64,000 bases of DNA from Planctomycetota bacterium (GCA_030836185.1 JAURQH010000039.1:62001-126000); one strand, 5' to 3'. Positions 18,558 to 28,678 are shown, counted from the stretch's first letter. Notes: generated by a model not told the origin, from the letters alone. Program-made: numbers and translations.

Positions 18558-18817
18558 GGAGAGAGCTTTCCAGGGTGATGACAGACAAACTTTCGATGTT
18601 TTTAGAGTGGTCTGATCGAGATCCTGATGGTCTCGACTCACAAGAGCAATTGAAATCTATGAAAGTCATTCCAACGAGGAGTTCTTTCCCGGCGTAAAAC
18701 ATTGAAGAAAAAGGGGTTGCGGCATTGTGCCAGAATTGACACAATCGGCTCAGCGAGCCTGTTTGGTTCCGGGCGAACACCCGACAATATGATCGACATC
18801 GAAGTCAAGGAGTTCTC

Positions 18818-21220
18818 ATGTCAACGCTGCCTCAATGGTTACGTCTCTTTACCGCGCTGCTCTGCGGTTTCGTTCTGGTTGGATGCGGTGGTGACGATCA
18901 ACAGACTGGCGGATCCGGTTCGTCGGGAAACTCGAGCAGCTCCTCCACCGATTCGGGAGAAACCCGCCAGTTCAACGAGACTTACGAAGATGTCCCCACA
19001 TATGAAATTCTGGATGAAGTCGCCGGCATTCCGATTCCACGCGTAGAACGAGAAGGAGAAACTCTGGTTATTGGAGAGCCTATTGCCGTCGATGTCGGCA
19101 ATCCTGATGCTAAAAACTCGTCTGCGAAACCGGTCACGGGTGGCCGAATTGTGATGCGAGTGCCCTCTGAGCCGAAAACAATGAACCCGATCACCGAGTC
19201 ATCGGCGGTTCAATCGATTATGTCTGACCCGTATTTGGTTCAGGCACTGGTGACCCAAAATCCAGAAACATTTGAATTTGAAGGGCTGATGGCCAAGAAC
19301 TGGATCGAAGAGGACTCCATCAAACTTTCACCAGAGTATGATGGTAAAGAACGATTTGTCAGTATCGAAGGTAAAAAACCAGCTCCTCACATCGAACTGG
19401 GTTACCCGAAGTCCGAAAAGGACGCGACGCCTCCTGAGATCACGCTGGTCACCTATGGTTCAAATCAGAAACCCATTGGCGATACTTGGGTTGGCTTGTT
19501 CCCGATTGGCGATATTGTGGGGGCTCCCCAAAATGGTTACCACCAGTGGAGTGATGATGCCGGGAAGATTACTGTTTCGGGAATTACTCCTGGTAAATAC
19601 GAAGTCAAAACTGGCTATGAGATTATTGGATCTGCTGAAGAGAATGAAGATGGCAGCTTGAAGGTGATGGCACTCTCTCCCAAATCACCGCTCAAAGAGT
19701 TTATGGGTGATAAAGAATACCTGTCACTGTCCAAGGACGACTATGTCGATATCCAACGAGGCACAGTCTACACCTACAATCTGGATGAACGGGTTCGCTG
19801 GTCTGATGGAACCCCCTACACGGCCGATGATCTTATTTTTGCCTACCATGTCATCAACAACAACTATGTCGATGGCGATTCGATTCGCGTCTATTACGAC
19901 AATGTGATTCGCTGTGACGCTTTAGACAAACTCACGGTGCGCATGCAGTATCGTGAACAGTATTTCAAAGCATTCGAAGTGACAGCAGGTCTGCCGGTTT
20001 ACGGACCGCCGCTGCATCTCTTCACAAAGTTTTTCAAGGAAGACGGGTTGACCCTGGTGATGGAGGGCCTGACCGAAGAGGAGGAAACCGCTCAGAAAAA
20101 AGTAAGTGTGCACGGTGCCAAATTTGGCGACTTCTTCAATACCGACACACGGTATAACATGGCTCCTATGGGAACCGGTCCCTATGTCGTTGATTCTTGG
20201 AAATCGAATGACCGGCTGACACTTGTTCGCAACGAGAACTATTGGACTGACAAATACAAAGGGTATCTCGATGAGATTGTATTCAAGTTTATCGATGAAG
20301 ATAATACCGCCTTACTGGCCTTAAAATCGGGTGATATCGATTTCCTTTACCGCATGACTTCCGAACAGTCATTTGAAACCCTGGAGCCAGAACCGGACTG
20401 GTTCAAAGGCAAATATGTCAAAGCCCATTGGTATGTCCCGTCGTTTTCTTATATCGGTTGGAACATGCGAAAGCCAATGTTTCGGGATCGAGAAACACGT
20501 CTGGCACTCGCTCTGTTACTCGATACCCAAGACTTTCTGGACAAAAAAATGTACGGGCAAGGAGTTTTGGTTTCAGGCTCGGCGTACTACTTTGCTCCGG
20601 CTTATGACCAAAAGGTCAAGCCCATTGGCTATGATCAAGAGACGGCCAGAGACCTGCTGGAAGAAGCCGGTTGGGCCGATACTGATGGGGACGGTATTTT
20701 GGACCGGGATGGTCAGAAGTTCGCGTTTGATTTGTTGATCTCGACTGGACGGGAATCGACGAAGATTTTGGCGGGAATTCTTCAAGAAAACTGTAAATCA
20801 ATCGGAATTGACATCAAAGTGAAGGAATTGGAATGGGCTTCTTTTCTGGAAAATGTCTTAAATCGGGAATTCGATGCTGTCACCCTCGGCTGGATGAGCC
20901 CATTAGAAAGTGACCCTTATCAGATTTGGCATTCATCACAAGCTGATGAGGAGCGCAGCAGTAATCATGTGGCGTTTGTTTCCAGGGAAGCTGACGAACT
21001 GATCGAACAAGTCCGGGTGACCATCGACAAAGATAAACGATCAGCCATCTTCAATTCCTTGCACCGCATTCTCGACCGCGAACAGCCTTACACATTCCTA
21101 TACACGGGCAAAGACCATGGCGCTTATCACAAACGTTTTCGTGGCGTCAAATGGTATCGTATCCGTCCGGGATTCGATCTGACCGAATGGTGGGTTCCCA
21201 AAGAGTTGCAACAGAACTAA
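18818..21220 (+). CDS. Oligopeptide ABC transporter substrate-binding lipoprotein with an inserted Ig-like domain
   Basis: An extracytoplasmic solute-binding protein of the SBP_bac_5 (OppA/DppA) family. The signal ends in the lipobox LVGC with Cys23, followed by a Gly/Ser-rich linker to about residue 50. The binding fold starts at GGRIVMRVPSEPKTMNPITESSA and resumes at RGTVYTYNLDERVRWSDGTPYTADDLIFAYH, the family signature. Between them, at about 185-290, sits an extra domain that resembles a carboxypeptidase-regulatory or Ig-like beta-sandwich (ending SGITPGKYEVKTGYEII). At 800 residues the protein is about 250 longer than usual. It is the first gene of a three-gene unit with two permeases. 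The ligand may be a peptide or another small molecule. Confidence 0.9.
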   Translation: MSTLPQWLRLFTALLCGFVLVGCGGDDQQTGGSGSSGNSSSSSTDSGETRQFNETYEDVPTYEILDEVAGIPIPRVEREGETLVIGEPIAVDVGNPDAKNSSAKPVTGGRIVMRVPSEPKTMNPITESSAVQSIMSDPYLVQALVTQNPETFEFEGLMAKNWIEEDSIKLSPEYDGKERFVSIEGKKPAPHIELGYPKSEKDATPPEITLVTYGSNQKPIGDTWVGLFPIGDIVGAPQNGYHQWSDDAGKITVSGITPGKYEVKTGYEIIGSAEENEDGSLKVMALSPKSPLKEFMGDKEYLSLSKDDYVDIQRGTVYTYNLDERVRWSDGTPYTADDLIFAYHVINNNYVDGDSIRVYYDNVIRCDALDKLTVRMQYREQYFKAFEVTAGLPVYGPPLHLFTKFFKEDGLTLVMEGLTEEEETAQKKVSVHGAKFGDFFNTDTRYNMAPMGTGPYVVDSWKSNDRLTLVRNENYWTDKYKGYLDEIVFKFIDEDNTALLALKSGDIDFLYRMTSEQSFETLEPEPDWFKGKYVKAHWYVPSFSYIGWNMRKPMFRDRETRLALALLLDTQDFLDKKMYGQGVLVSGSAYYFAPAYDQKVKPIGYDQETARDLLEEAGWADTDGDGILDRDGQKFAFDLLISTGRESTKILAGILQENCKSIGIDIKVKELEWASFLENVLNREFDAVTLGWMSPLESDPYQIWHSSQADEERSSNHVAFVSREADELIEQVRVTIDKDKRSAIFNSLHRILDREQPYTFLYTGKDHGAYHKRFRGVKWYRIRPGFDLTEWWVPKELQQN

Positions 21221-21263
21221 AAGACGCTGAAGGAATGTTCCGAATTCACGGAGGATGTGAAAG

Positions 21264-22268
21264 GTGATTCAATATATCGCCAAACGATTGCTACTGATGA
21301 TTCCGACACTAATGGGAATCATTGTGCTCTCGTTTTTTGTCATCAAGCTGGCTCCCGGTGACCCGACTTCCATGAAGTTTGGTGCAGGTCAGGGAGCAGG
21401 TGGCATGGATTCACAAAAGAGCACTCAAGACGCGATGAAGCGATTTCGCGAACGCTGGCATTTTGACGAGCCCGTACATATTCAGTTTGGATATTTTCTG
21501 AAACGACTCGTCACGATGGACCTCAAAGAAATTCTGCGCAATCAGCCGATCTGGCCGGAACTAAAATCGAGCCTTTTGATTACTCTCCAACTCAATCTGA
21601 TCGTCTTCATTCTGATTTACTTAATTGCGATCCCGTTAGGGATAATGAGCGCGGCTTTTCCGCGTTCCAAAGCAGATATTATCTCGACGATCACGCTATT
21701 TGTATTGTACAGCCTGCCGTCGTTCTGGATTGCCGAACTATTGAGAATGACCTTCTCGGACCGCTCACAAACGATCTGGTTTCCGATTCTCGGACTCACG
21801 TCTGATAATTACAACGAACTATCTGCATTCGGAAAGTTCACCGATTACTTGCACCATATCTTTCTGCCGATCCTCTGCTTGACCTACGGCGGGTTGGCTT
21901 ATCTGAGCCGTCAAATGCGAGCCGGAATGCTGGAGGTGATTCACCAAGATTACATCCGCACTGCTGAGGCAAAAGGTGTGAGCAAAAAGCGTTTGATTTT
22001 GGTTCATGCCCTGAGAAACGGCCTGTTCCCGGTCATCACATTATTTGCCTCTCTACTCCCATTTTTGATTGGTGGGAGTGTGATCATCGAATACATTTTT
22101 CAGATTGACGGGATGGGTGCTTACACAATCAACGCCATTTTTCGACGTGAGTACGACATCGTCATGGCGACACTCATTTTGTCGGCTGTTATGACACTGA
22201 TTGGAATTCTCATTTCGGACATTCTTTATGTGCTCGTCAATCCGCAAGTCACCTTTGAGAACCGCTAA
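21264..22268 (+). CDS. ABC transporter permease, DppB/OppB type
   Basis: An inner-membrane permease with the usual six helices. The first is MIPTLMGIIVLSFFVIKLAPGDP, and the EAA-type loop for the ATPase reads DYIRTAEAKGVSKKRLILVHALRNGLFP (about residues 231-258). The start codon is GTG, with GGAGGATG 4-10 bases upstream. It lies 43 bases after the substrate-binding gene and 18 bases before the second permease, so the three are an operon. It is about 334 residues, normal for the family. No ATPase genes follow, so it must share ATPases encoded elsewhere. Confidence 0.95.
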   Translation: MIQYIAKRLLLMIPTLMGIIVLSFFVIKLAPGDPTSMKFGAGQGAGGMDSQKSTQDAMKRFRERWHFDEPVHIQFGYFLKRLVTMDLKEILRNQPIWPELKSSLLITLQLNLIVFILIYLIAIPLGIMSAAFPRSKADIISTITLFVLYSLPSFWIAELLRMTFSDRSQTIWFPILGLTSDNYNELSAFGKFTDYLHHIFLPILCLTYGGLAYLSRQMRAGMLEVIHQDYIRTAEAKGVSKKRLILVHALRNGLFPVITLFASLLPFLIGGSVIIEYIFQIDGMGAYTINAIFRREYDIVMATLILSAVMTLIGILISDILYVLVNPQVTFENR

Positions 22269-22286
22269 CGAAGACCGGAGGATACG

Positions 22287-23999
22287 TTGAGCCGTCAGGA
22301 ATCTGCCCCCGCGGAAGCACACGTCAAAGAACAGAGCCAGTGGTCGCTGGTGATGCGGGAATTCCGCAAGCGCAAACTGGCGGTCGTTTCAGGCTGGGTG
22401 ATTATTCTGCTCATCGCAGTGAGCGTGTTTGCTCCCTTTATCGCCAACAATAAACCGCTGTGGTATTACGGCATTAATCGTTATGAGATTGACGAATCGT
22501 TTCGCACGATCACAACACTGGCATTGAAAATCAGTCGTCTCCCTGAGGAACCCGATGCGGAAGAGTTAGTAAATGCTCGTCGTGAAGCAAGTGTGATTGC
22601 CCAAACCGGTCGCTTTATCGCCTCGCGACTTCCGTCTGAGCATCGTGATTCATTTTCCGAACAGGCGTCTCAGATTGCAGAGTTGTCCAAACGGGCCGTG
22701 ATAGATGCTTCTGTACGGAGTGAACTCAAAGAATTACGTTCAGATTTTCGCAAAGAGTTCCGGGATGTCTCAGATTATCTGATCAGCAAGAACTATTGGC
22801 CCGTTCTCGGGTCACTCAACTGGGCCGAAATCGGGTTTATGTTGTTTGTACCGATTGTTGTCTTCTCCCCCTTCTGGAAACCAGTCGTTGATCGATTCGA
22901 TCCGGCGGGAAAGAAAAAATTTGTCCCACTGGTCTTTATTGTGATTCCTGCTCTCGGTGCTGCTTGCTGGAAACTGACGGTGATCGAACGAGTCGATATC
23001 ACACCGTATCGTGCCGGTTTATACGCGGACTCGGGAAATGCCGAGGATGCCGATGTCATCTATAAGAGTGTGTTATGGCCCCCCGTCCCTTTTGCACTCG
23101 ATGAAAGTAATCTCGACATGCTGTTTGCGGAACCACAGAAATTGGCCGGGATCACCAGCTCGATCCTGACTCCTGCGGAACTCAAAGAGCTCAAAAAAGA
23201 AGCTGCTCAACGGAAAATCAATCTGCCTCTCGAAGAGAAAATCGATTCGCAGCAAAGTGACAAAAACCTTCAAAGCCCAAAAGAAGAAGATGTTCGCCAC
23301 AACGCTCTGCCGTGGTCTCGACCTCACATCATGGGGACCGATGATAGCGGACGCGACCTGTTCACCCGTATGATCTGGGGAGGACGTGTGAGCCTGGCAG
23401 TTGGTATCGTTTCCGTTTCAATTGCTTTAACAATTGGAATCATCGTGGGAGCGTTTGCGGGATACTTTCGAGGAACCGCCGATATGTTGATCTCCCGAGT
23501 CATTGAAGTTGTGATTTGTTTTCCCAGCTTCTTTTTAATTTTGGCCATTGTCGCGTTCCTGGGGCCGGGGATTTTCAAGATCATGATGGTGATCGGATTG
23601 ACCAGTTGGACGGGCATCGCTCGTCTGGTTCGGGGTGAATTTTTGAGACTGTCTAATCAGGAGTTCGTTCTTGCGGGACGAGCATTGGGGTATTCCCCCT
23701 TGAGGATTATCTTCAAACACATTCTCCCAAACTCGATGGCGCCTGTCTTAGTCTCAGCGACATTTGGAGTTGCCGGTGCAATTTTGACGGAATCGGCACT
23801 TTCCTTTCTCGGCCTGGGAATCAGCGTGCCGACTCCTTCCTGGGGCGGCATCCTTTCGACCGGGCGTCGCTACATCATTGACGCACCTTGGATCATCTTT
23901 TATCCCGGGATGGCCATCTTCTTGACAATCACTTCTTACAACCTGGTTGCCGAAGCCTTTCGCGATGCTGCCGACCCTCGGTTACGCGGAAAACATTGA
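22287..23999 (+). CDS. ABC transporter permease, DppC/OppC type, with a large insertion after the first helix
   Basis: The C-terminal part (about residues 350-570) is a standard DppC core, from GTDDSGRDLFTRMIWGGRVSLAVG to the loop FVLAGRALGYSPLRIIFKHILPNSMAPVLV. The first helix is at about 33-54. Between these lies an insertion of about 250 residues, where usual DppC proteins have about 50. It carries a charged helical segment (about 65-165) and two further hydrophobic segments (about 175-200 and 210-232). The start codon is TTG with GGAGGATACG before it. It is the last gene of the transporter operon; the stop is only 10 bases from the convergent TgpA stop. Confidence 0.92.
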   Translation: MSRQESAPAEAHVKEQSQWSLVMREFRKRKLAVVSGWVIILLIAVSVFAPFIANNKPLWYYGINRYEIDESFRTITTLALKISRLPEEPDAEELVNARREASVIAQTGRFIASRLPSEHRDSFSEQASQIAELSKRAVIDASVRSELKELRSDFRKEFRDVSDYLISKNYWPVLGSLNWAEIGFMLFVPIVVFSPFWKPVVDRFDPAGKKKFVPLVFIVIPALGAACWKLTVIERVDITPYRAGLYADSGNAEDADVIYKSVLWPPVPFALDESNLDMLFAEPQKLAGITSSILTPAELKELKKEAAQRKINLPLEEKIDSQQSDKNLQSPKEEDVRHNALPWSRPHIMGTDDSGRDLFTRMIWGGRVSLAVGIVSVSIALTIGIIVGAFAGYFRGTADMLISRVIEVVICFPSFFLILAIVAFLGPGIFKIMMVIGLTSWTGIARLVRGEFLRLSNQEFVLAGRALGYSPLRIIFKHILPNSMAPVLVSATFGVAGAILTESALSFLGLGISVPTPSWGGILSTGRRYIIDAPWIIFYPGMAIFLTITSYNLVAEAFRDAADPRLRGKH

Positions 24000-24009
24000 T
24001 TCACAGAAC

Positions 24010-26409
24010 TCAGGATGCGACAGCGGCCGGTTTCGGTCTGGTGGTTGGTTGTTGATGAAACGCCTTTTCCAAATTTTTGAGCGTCTCTAACAATTCCTGC
24101 TCTTCACTTCTCACGAGCGGGTCATCGCCATATCTGATCGCATAAAACTTCTCAATAATTGAACGAGGCAACGATCCCATTCCATTGGCGGACAAGATCG
24201 GATTCCATTCCTGAGAGACTAAAGCAGCGAACTCACGTGGAGTTTGCTGCGGTTTTTTGAGGAGACGGTTTCTCTCACACAGCCGTAAGAAGCGTTCGTA
24301 AAACTCAACCTGTCGTCGCCTGCGAGTCATTCGGTTTCGCCTGCGAAAGACTTTCATGAGCTGGCGATAACACCATTTCAGCAGAAAGAAAAGTCCTGTG
24401 AGCAGACTGAGAAGCACAAAAGCTGTCACTCCCCCCCGCAAACTGAACCAGCGTTCGGGATGTTTGATAAAATCGACAACTTGCATCACGGCTCGTTTGA
24501 CAGAACTCACCAAAGAGCGGCCGAACGCCTTGAGTTCATCAATCGTCATCCGATAGATATTCTGACGTTGGAAATTAAAACTCATACTGACGAAGTATCG
24601 CGACCACTGGCTCTGAAGATATTGCTTGAATTCCGCCCAACTCATTCGTTCGCTACCAACAGCGGCCACTGATTCTTCCCGTTCCGCTGCAGGAGTCGCA
24701 TCGAGTGTATGCCAACGGTTTCCGTAAAACGCTTCAATCCAGGCATGAGCATGTCGTTGCTGCACATGCCAGATCCCTGTTGATTCGTTAGCATCTCCTC
24801 CTTTGTATCCGTTGACGATGCGTGTCGGCACGCCAATCGACCGTAACATCAATGCCAATGAGGATGCGTAATATTCACAATGCCCACGTTGACGATTGAA
24901 GAGGAAGTCTTCCACCGGATCAATTTGGGGATCGATAATCTCAGCACTGAGTGAATAAGAATATTTCCCTGAATCCCGCAGATGAGACACAATTCGCTGG
25001 ACGGCCATTTCCGTCGGAGCACCATACGCGAGCGGCAAGTCATCTTCATTGAGGTTGGCGGCTTCGAGAGAAAGTTGACGAATTCGGGGTAAACGATCTT
25101 CAGGAAACTGAAGGAAGATCCCGTTGAGATCACTTCTACGTGGCAGATCCATATAACGCTCGACATAGAAGATTTGAGCCATCTTGTATTTGGGAGAATA
25201 GGCGTCGTAAATCATTCTTGAAGAGAGATTACGTTTGTTCCGACGTAACAGAGTCGAGTACACCCCGTCAAAGAAATAATCTTCATTGCCGGGAGATCGG
25301 ATTTTCAATGCCCCTACGGGGTGCAGGCAAAAGAGAAACGGAGTGCCCACGGCTTCCAGCTCGATGTGCTGCCTGAAATGTGAATCTCGTTCGTTAATCG
25401 AAGGAACGACTGGAACCGTTGTTTCTTTCGAGGAACTCCATGTATGGTCTTCCGAATATAAATCCATTGACGTCCCGCGGAAGTAGGGTTCGTCCAGACC
25501 GTGACGCGACAGGAAAGACTCCATTGGAACGGGCAAATTATCGGCACTATCAAATATCTGAATCTTCAATGCGGGTTGTCGGCTTTCCAGAATCGCTCCC
25601 ATATCACCCAAGCGAACTTTCTGATCGAATTTGACTTGTCTCCCTTCAAGAGATTCATTCTCGAACGGATTCAGATCGGCCCAAAGTCGTGGGATGCACA
25701 TAAAGAAACCCACACCAATCAGCAGGCAGGCAAAAGTAATTCCCAACGCTCGCCCGGCAAAACGTAAGCCAATCCATTTTGCATGAGCATCATACTCCAC
25801 ACCACCAATTGATCGACTCGGCATCCCAAACAAGACTCGCCCTTGCGAGGAGACGACATGATGAGGATTCAGCCGTTGCGACATCCCAGACTCGATCTTC
25901 GGTAACTCAGAGTCTTCATGATCGAGCTCATCATCGAGCTCATCTCGATACGCTTGAAACAGAGTGAACAGAGAAACCGTCCAAATCGACATTAACGCGA
26001 AGATCATCAGGAAGAAACCGTATTCGACACTGTCCATCAACACCGAACTCACGGCAACCTGTAGCAGACTGAGGGCAATCGTCCACCAATAGTGCTGTCG
26101 AGATTTCGTTAAGAAGATTACTAACCACGAGAGGTAAACCAACAAATGTGCTCCCGATAGCAACCGCCCCTCGGGGTTATCCGACAAAAATTCACGAGCT
26201 GCAGCAGCCAAGGCTAACAATCCCATGAGATTGGCCAGCCAGCCAGAAAGCACCAGAACTGATTTTCGTTCGCTGTAAAGATAACCGATGAAAGCAAAAG
26301 GGATCGTGAGGACTGCGGGAAACGGAGTGCCTTCTGCATACATCAGCACAAACGAGGACATCGCCAGCATCAGATAAACGCTCAGCGGGAACATGGTTGC
26401 CAAGGACAT
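24010..26409 (-). CDS. TgpA-like membrane transglutaminase (DUF3488/transglutaminase-like/DUF4129)
   Basis: Domains in order: an N-terminal block of about six membrane helices (residues 1-160) plus another at about 215-240, an extracytoplasmic transglutaminase-like domain (about 465-585) and a later helix (about 665-690) with a cytosolic DUF4129-like tail. The catalytic triad is visible as GHCEYYASSLALMLRSIGVPTR (Cys), HAHAWIEAFYG (His) and LDATPA (Asp). Proteins of this type are co-inherited with a DUF58 protein and a MoxR ATPase. Here the DUF58 gene ends 2 bases upstream, so the two are co-translated. A MoxR gene is not found nearby. The role of such sets is poorly known; envelope protein processing or cross-linking is likely. 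Confidence 0.93.
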   Translation of the reverse strand: MSLATMFPLSVYLMLAMSSFVLMYAEGTPFPAVLTIPFAFIGYLYSERKSVLVLSGWLANLMGLLALAAAAREFLSDNPEGRLLSGAHLLVYLSWLVIFLTKSRQHYWWTIALSLLQVAVSSVLMDSVEYGFFLMIFALMSIWTVSLFTLFQAYRDELDDELDHEDSELPKIESGMSQRLNPHHVVSSQGRVLFGMPSRSIGGVEYDAHAKWIGLRFAGRALGITFACLLIGVGFFMCIPRLWADLNPFENESLEGRQVKFDQKVRLGDMGAILESRQPALKIQIFDSADNLPVPMESFLSRHGLDEPYFRGTSMDLYSEDHTWSSSKETTVPVVPSINERDSHFRQHIELEAVGTPFLFCLHPVGALKIRSPGNEDYFFDGVYSTLLRRNKRNLSSRMIYDAYSPKYKMAQIFYVERYMDLPRRSDLNGIFLQFPEDRLPRIRQLSLEAANLNEDDLPLAYGAPTEMAVQRIVSHLRDSGKYSYSLSAEIIDPQIDPVEDFLFNRQRGHCEYYASSLALMLRSIGVPTRIVNGYKGGDANESTGIWHVQQRHAHAWIEAFYGNRWHTLDATPAAEREESVAAVGSERMSWAEFKQYLQSQWSRYFVSMSFNFQRQNIYRMTIDELKAFGRSLVSSVKRAVMQVVDFIKHPERWFSLRGGVTAFVLLSLLTGLFFLLKWCYRQLMKVFRRRNRMTRRRRQVEFYERFLRLCERNRLLKKPQQTPREFAALVSQEWNPILSANGMGSLPRSIIEKFYAIRYGDDPLVRSEEQELLETLKNLEKAFHQQPTTRPKPAAVAS

Positions 26410-26411
26410 TT

Positions 26412-27911
26412 TCAGGAATTCCTTTCCGTGCGTTCTGAACCATCGACAGAGGCGACTCGTTGTCGAGGATCGCTGGAGATCCCTTCGTAAGTGATGAGGT
26501 TTTCAGGAGGCTCAAAGAGCCCATCCAGTCCTCCTTTGGTGGCCGAGTAAATCAACAAATCCATTTCAAAGGAAAGTTGAGTATTCTCGGAGTCAGCACT
26601 GGAGTCTCCAAATATCTCTGACAACTCGGGAAGCGAGCGAGTCGTGATTAACAGGCACCGGGTGTCGGCTTTCCGCCGAGACTTCCAGTATTGATGCAGA
26701 TCCCCCAACTCAGTGGTTGGTCCCGCCTGAATCAAAGCCAGATATTCCAGGACCGACTCCCAGCCGCTCATTCCAGCAGCTCCCGACCATTCCGAGAATT
26801 CAACACCCGATCCGGCAATCTGAATCTCGGAATCGCGTACGGCTGCCAAATGATCTTTAATGATCGTTGTGGCAAAACTGATCGCTGTTTCAACATATTC
26901 CAGATGCTCAGTATCAGGGTATCGAGGTTGCCATAAATCGAGAAGGATCATCAAGTTTTCATCACGACTCTCGTGAAACTCTTTGACCATCAGTTCATTT
27001 CGACGAGCCGAAGAACGCCAGTGGATCGCTTTAGGGTTATCACCATAACGATACTCGCGAATGCGATGAAACTCATCGTCGTAGGCTCCTACTCGCGTTG
27101 TGTTCCGCATCACAAGCTGATCCTGAGAACGGAGCGACTGGCGACTCACTAACAGAGTTCCTGGTCGCGGACAGACAATGACTTCTTCCGTGATATGCAC
27201 AAGAGCTGATCGTTCGACGATCCCCAACGGAAACCGCGTCGAAAACACAACCGGCCCAATTTGGTATTTACCGCGTTGCATTAACTGAACGCGATATTGA
27301 CCCAGTTTTTTTCCGTATCCCGGAACACGTGTAAATACAACAGACGCACGTAAGCTCTCATTTTCATTCACAATCGAATCGGTCACCGTCAACACCCATA
27401 CGGTCATCATTTTTTGGTTACTGACTTCAATATAGAAATTGGCGGGATCTCCCGCGGTGATCAACGACGGTAATTGACGCTTCACGGAAAGGTGTCGCAA
27501 AAGATTAAACGAGATGAATCCATTCGCGATAAAGGCACCCGCCATGAGCGAAAAGACGAGCAATAACATATTCTGCTTACCAAGCATTGCACCGATAAAC
27601 ATGACCGACATAATCACCAGAAAAACAATCCCCTCAACAGGAATGTTGACCCGATATTGCTTCCGTCGCCCTGCGCGAGATCCATGAGTGCGAGCCGGGC
27701 TGGATTGCCACTCTGCCACAATTTGCTTCAGCCCCCAAAGTGTGAGACAAAATGCCACGGCATAGTTACCGATTCGCAGACCATCATCCCAGCCACTGGT
27801 GTAGGACCGAAATTTCCAGGTCGCGAAAATCTGACCACACCCGGCCAACAACGCCAGCAGTCCTGGTAGCGAAAAGCTACGTGAGTCAGCCTGCCTGAAA
27901 GAGTCTGGCAT
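26412..27911 (-). CDS. DUF58-domain membrane protein
   Basis: Two hydrophobic pairs in the N-terminal 140 residues (about 15-65 and 90-135) anchor the protein. The DUF58 core follows, with the signature RIREYRYGDNPKAIHWRSSARRNELMVKEFHES (positions about 283-315). The C-terminal part has a von Willebrand A-like fold (LMILLDLWQPRY...). It lies directly upstream of the TgpA-like gene. DUF58 proteins are usually paired with MoxR ATPases, which are not in this window. A short CCCCGA-A-TCGGGG palindrome lies about 40 bases upstream of the start. Confidence 0.9.
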   Translation of the reverse strand: MPDSFRQADSRSFSLPGLLALLAGCGQIFATWKFRSYTSGWDDGLRIGNYAVAFCLTLWGLKQIVAEWQSSPARTHGSRAGRRKQYRVNIPVEGIVFLVIMSVMFIGAMLGKQNMLLLVFSLMAGAFIANGFISFNLLRHLSVKRQLPSLITAGDPANFYIEVSNQKMMTVWVLTVTDSIVNENESLRASVVFTRVPGYGKKLGQYRVQLMQRGKYQIGPVVFSTRFPLGIVERSALVHITEEVIVCPRPGTLLVSRQSLRSQDQLVMRNTTRVGAYDDEFHRIREYRYGDNPKAIHWRSSARRNELMVKEFHESRDENLMILLDLWQPRYPDTEHLEYVETAISFATTIIKDHLAAVRDSEIQIAGSGVEFSEWSGAAGMSGWESVLEYLALIQAGPTTELGDLHQYWKSRRKADTRCLLITTRSLPELSEIFGDSSADSENTQLSFEMDLLIYSATKGGLDGLFEPPENLITYEGISSDPRQRVASVDGSERTERNS

Positions 27912-28044
27912 AATGAAAGGGAATCTTGTGATCGGTGACAGTGAACCCCGAATCGGGGGAGGGAAAGATGGCTGACCCCATTATTTCATCGCAGAGTCGA
28001 ATCGTCACCTGCGGAATTCTGAATTTCAGCGAAATGGCCGAGAA

Positions 28045-28587
28045 TCAGCGAAATTTCAGAGTTGGCAATCCTCGTTCGGCCCGTGATTTCTCGAAATATC
28101 CGCGTGCTGTCGAAAATTTTGCCAGAAACTTGAGTAACTGTGTTCCCGAACAACCGAGTTGACGGGCCACTTCCGTGTGAACAAACCCGTGTTGTCGGCA
28201 GCAAACAATTGCCTCTGCCAGCATCGAAGGCGCGTCCTTATGTTCCTCATTACAATAGATTTTTCCACCCCGACAGCGTTCTCTCCACAACTTTGTGGGG
28301 ATCTCTCCATCAGTTGCCGAGACTTCCAATTCAACGGCCAGTTGGATTTTGAGACGAAAGATTGCAACTTTTCGATTCTCTTTCTGACTGCGACGTTCAA
28401 CCGCAGAAGCCTGCACTCCTGTCGAAAGATGTCGAATCGTGACGGCAGTCTCGACTTTATTGCGATGTTGGCCCCCAGGACCACTTGCTCGACCAAAGGT
28501 CAATTCGCAATCTTTCAGAAGGGTTTCGTCTGCCTGTCGAGCCGGGTGGGAAGACAGATTCCAGTCTGATTCCGGGATGGAAGGCAT
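28045..28587 (-). CDS. Short GGQ release-factor-like protein with C-terminal helix-turn-helix-like domain
   Basis: The first 110 residues form an RF-1-type catalytic domain with GRASGPGGQHRNKVETAV; the GGQ is at residues 38-40. This domain releases peptides from peptidyl-tRNA on the ribosome. The protein has no codon-recognition domain. Its tail is not the basic helix of ArfB but a helical domain (about 120-170, MLAEAIVCCRQHGFVHTEVARQLGCSGTQLLKFL) that looks like a helix-turn-helix. Such proteins are seen in planctomycetes and relatives (recognised from memory) and are annotated only as release-factor-like. A ribosome-rescue role is the best guess. A GAAGGAG ribosome binding site lies about 13 bases before the ATG. 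Confidence 0.85.
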   Translation of the reverse strand: MPSIPESDWNLSSHPARQADETLLKDCELTFGRASGPGGQHRNKVETAVTIRHLSTGVQASAVERRSQKENRKVAIFRLKIQLAVELEVSATDGEIPTKLWRERCRGGKIYCNEEHKDAPSMLAEAIVCCRQHGFVHTEVARQLGCSGTQLLKFLAKFSTARGYFEKSRAERGLPTLKFR

Positions 28588-28678
28588 TGCAGGCAGAGTC
28601 TCTCCTTCGTACGGTGTGAAGAATTGAATGTGTGAAGAATTGAATCTTACACTCCCCTGTTCAGCGGAGCGCGTCTCG

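Noticed and set aside
27947-27959. Palindrome CCCCGA-A-TCGGGG near the DUF58 start
   Set aside because: Short and without a T tract; not enough to call a regulatory site.
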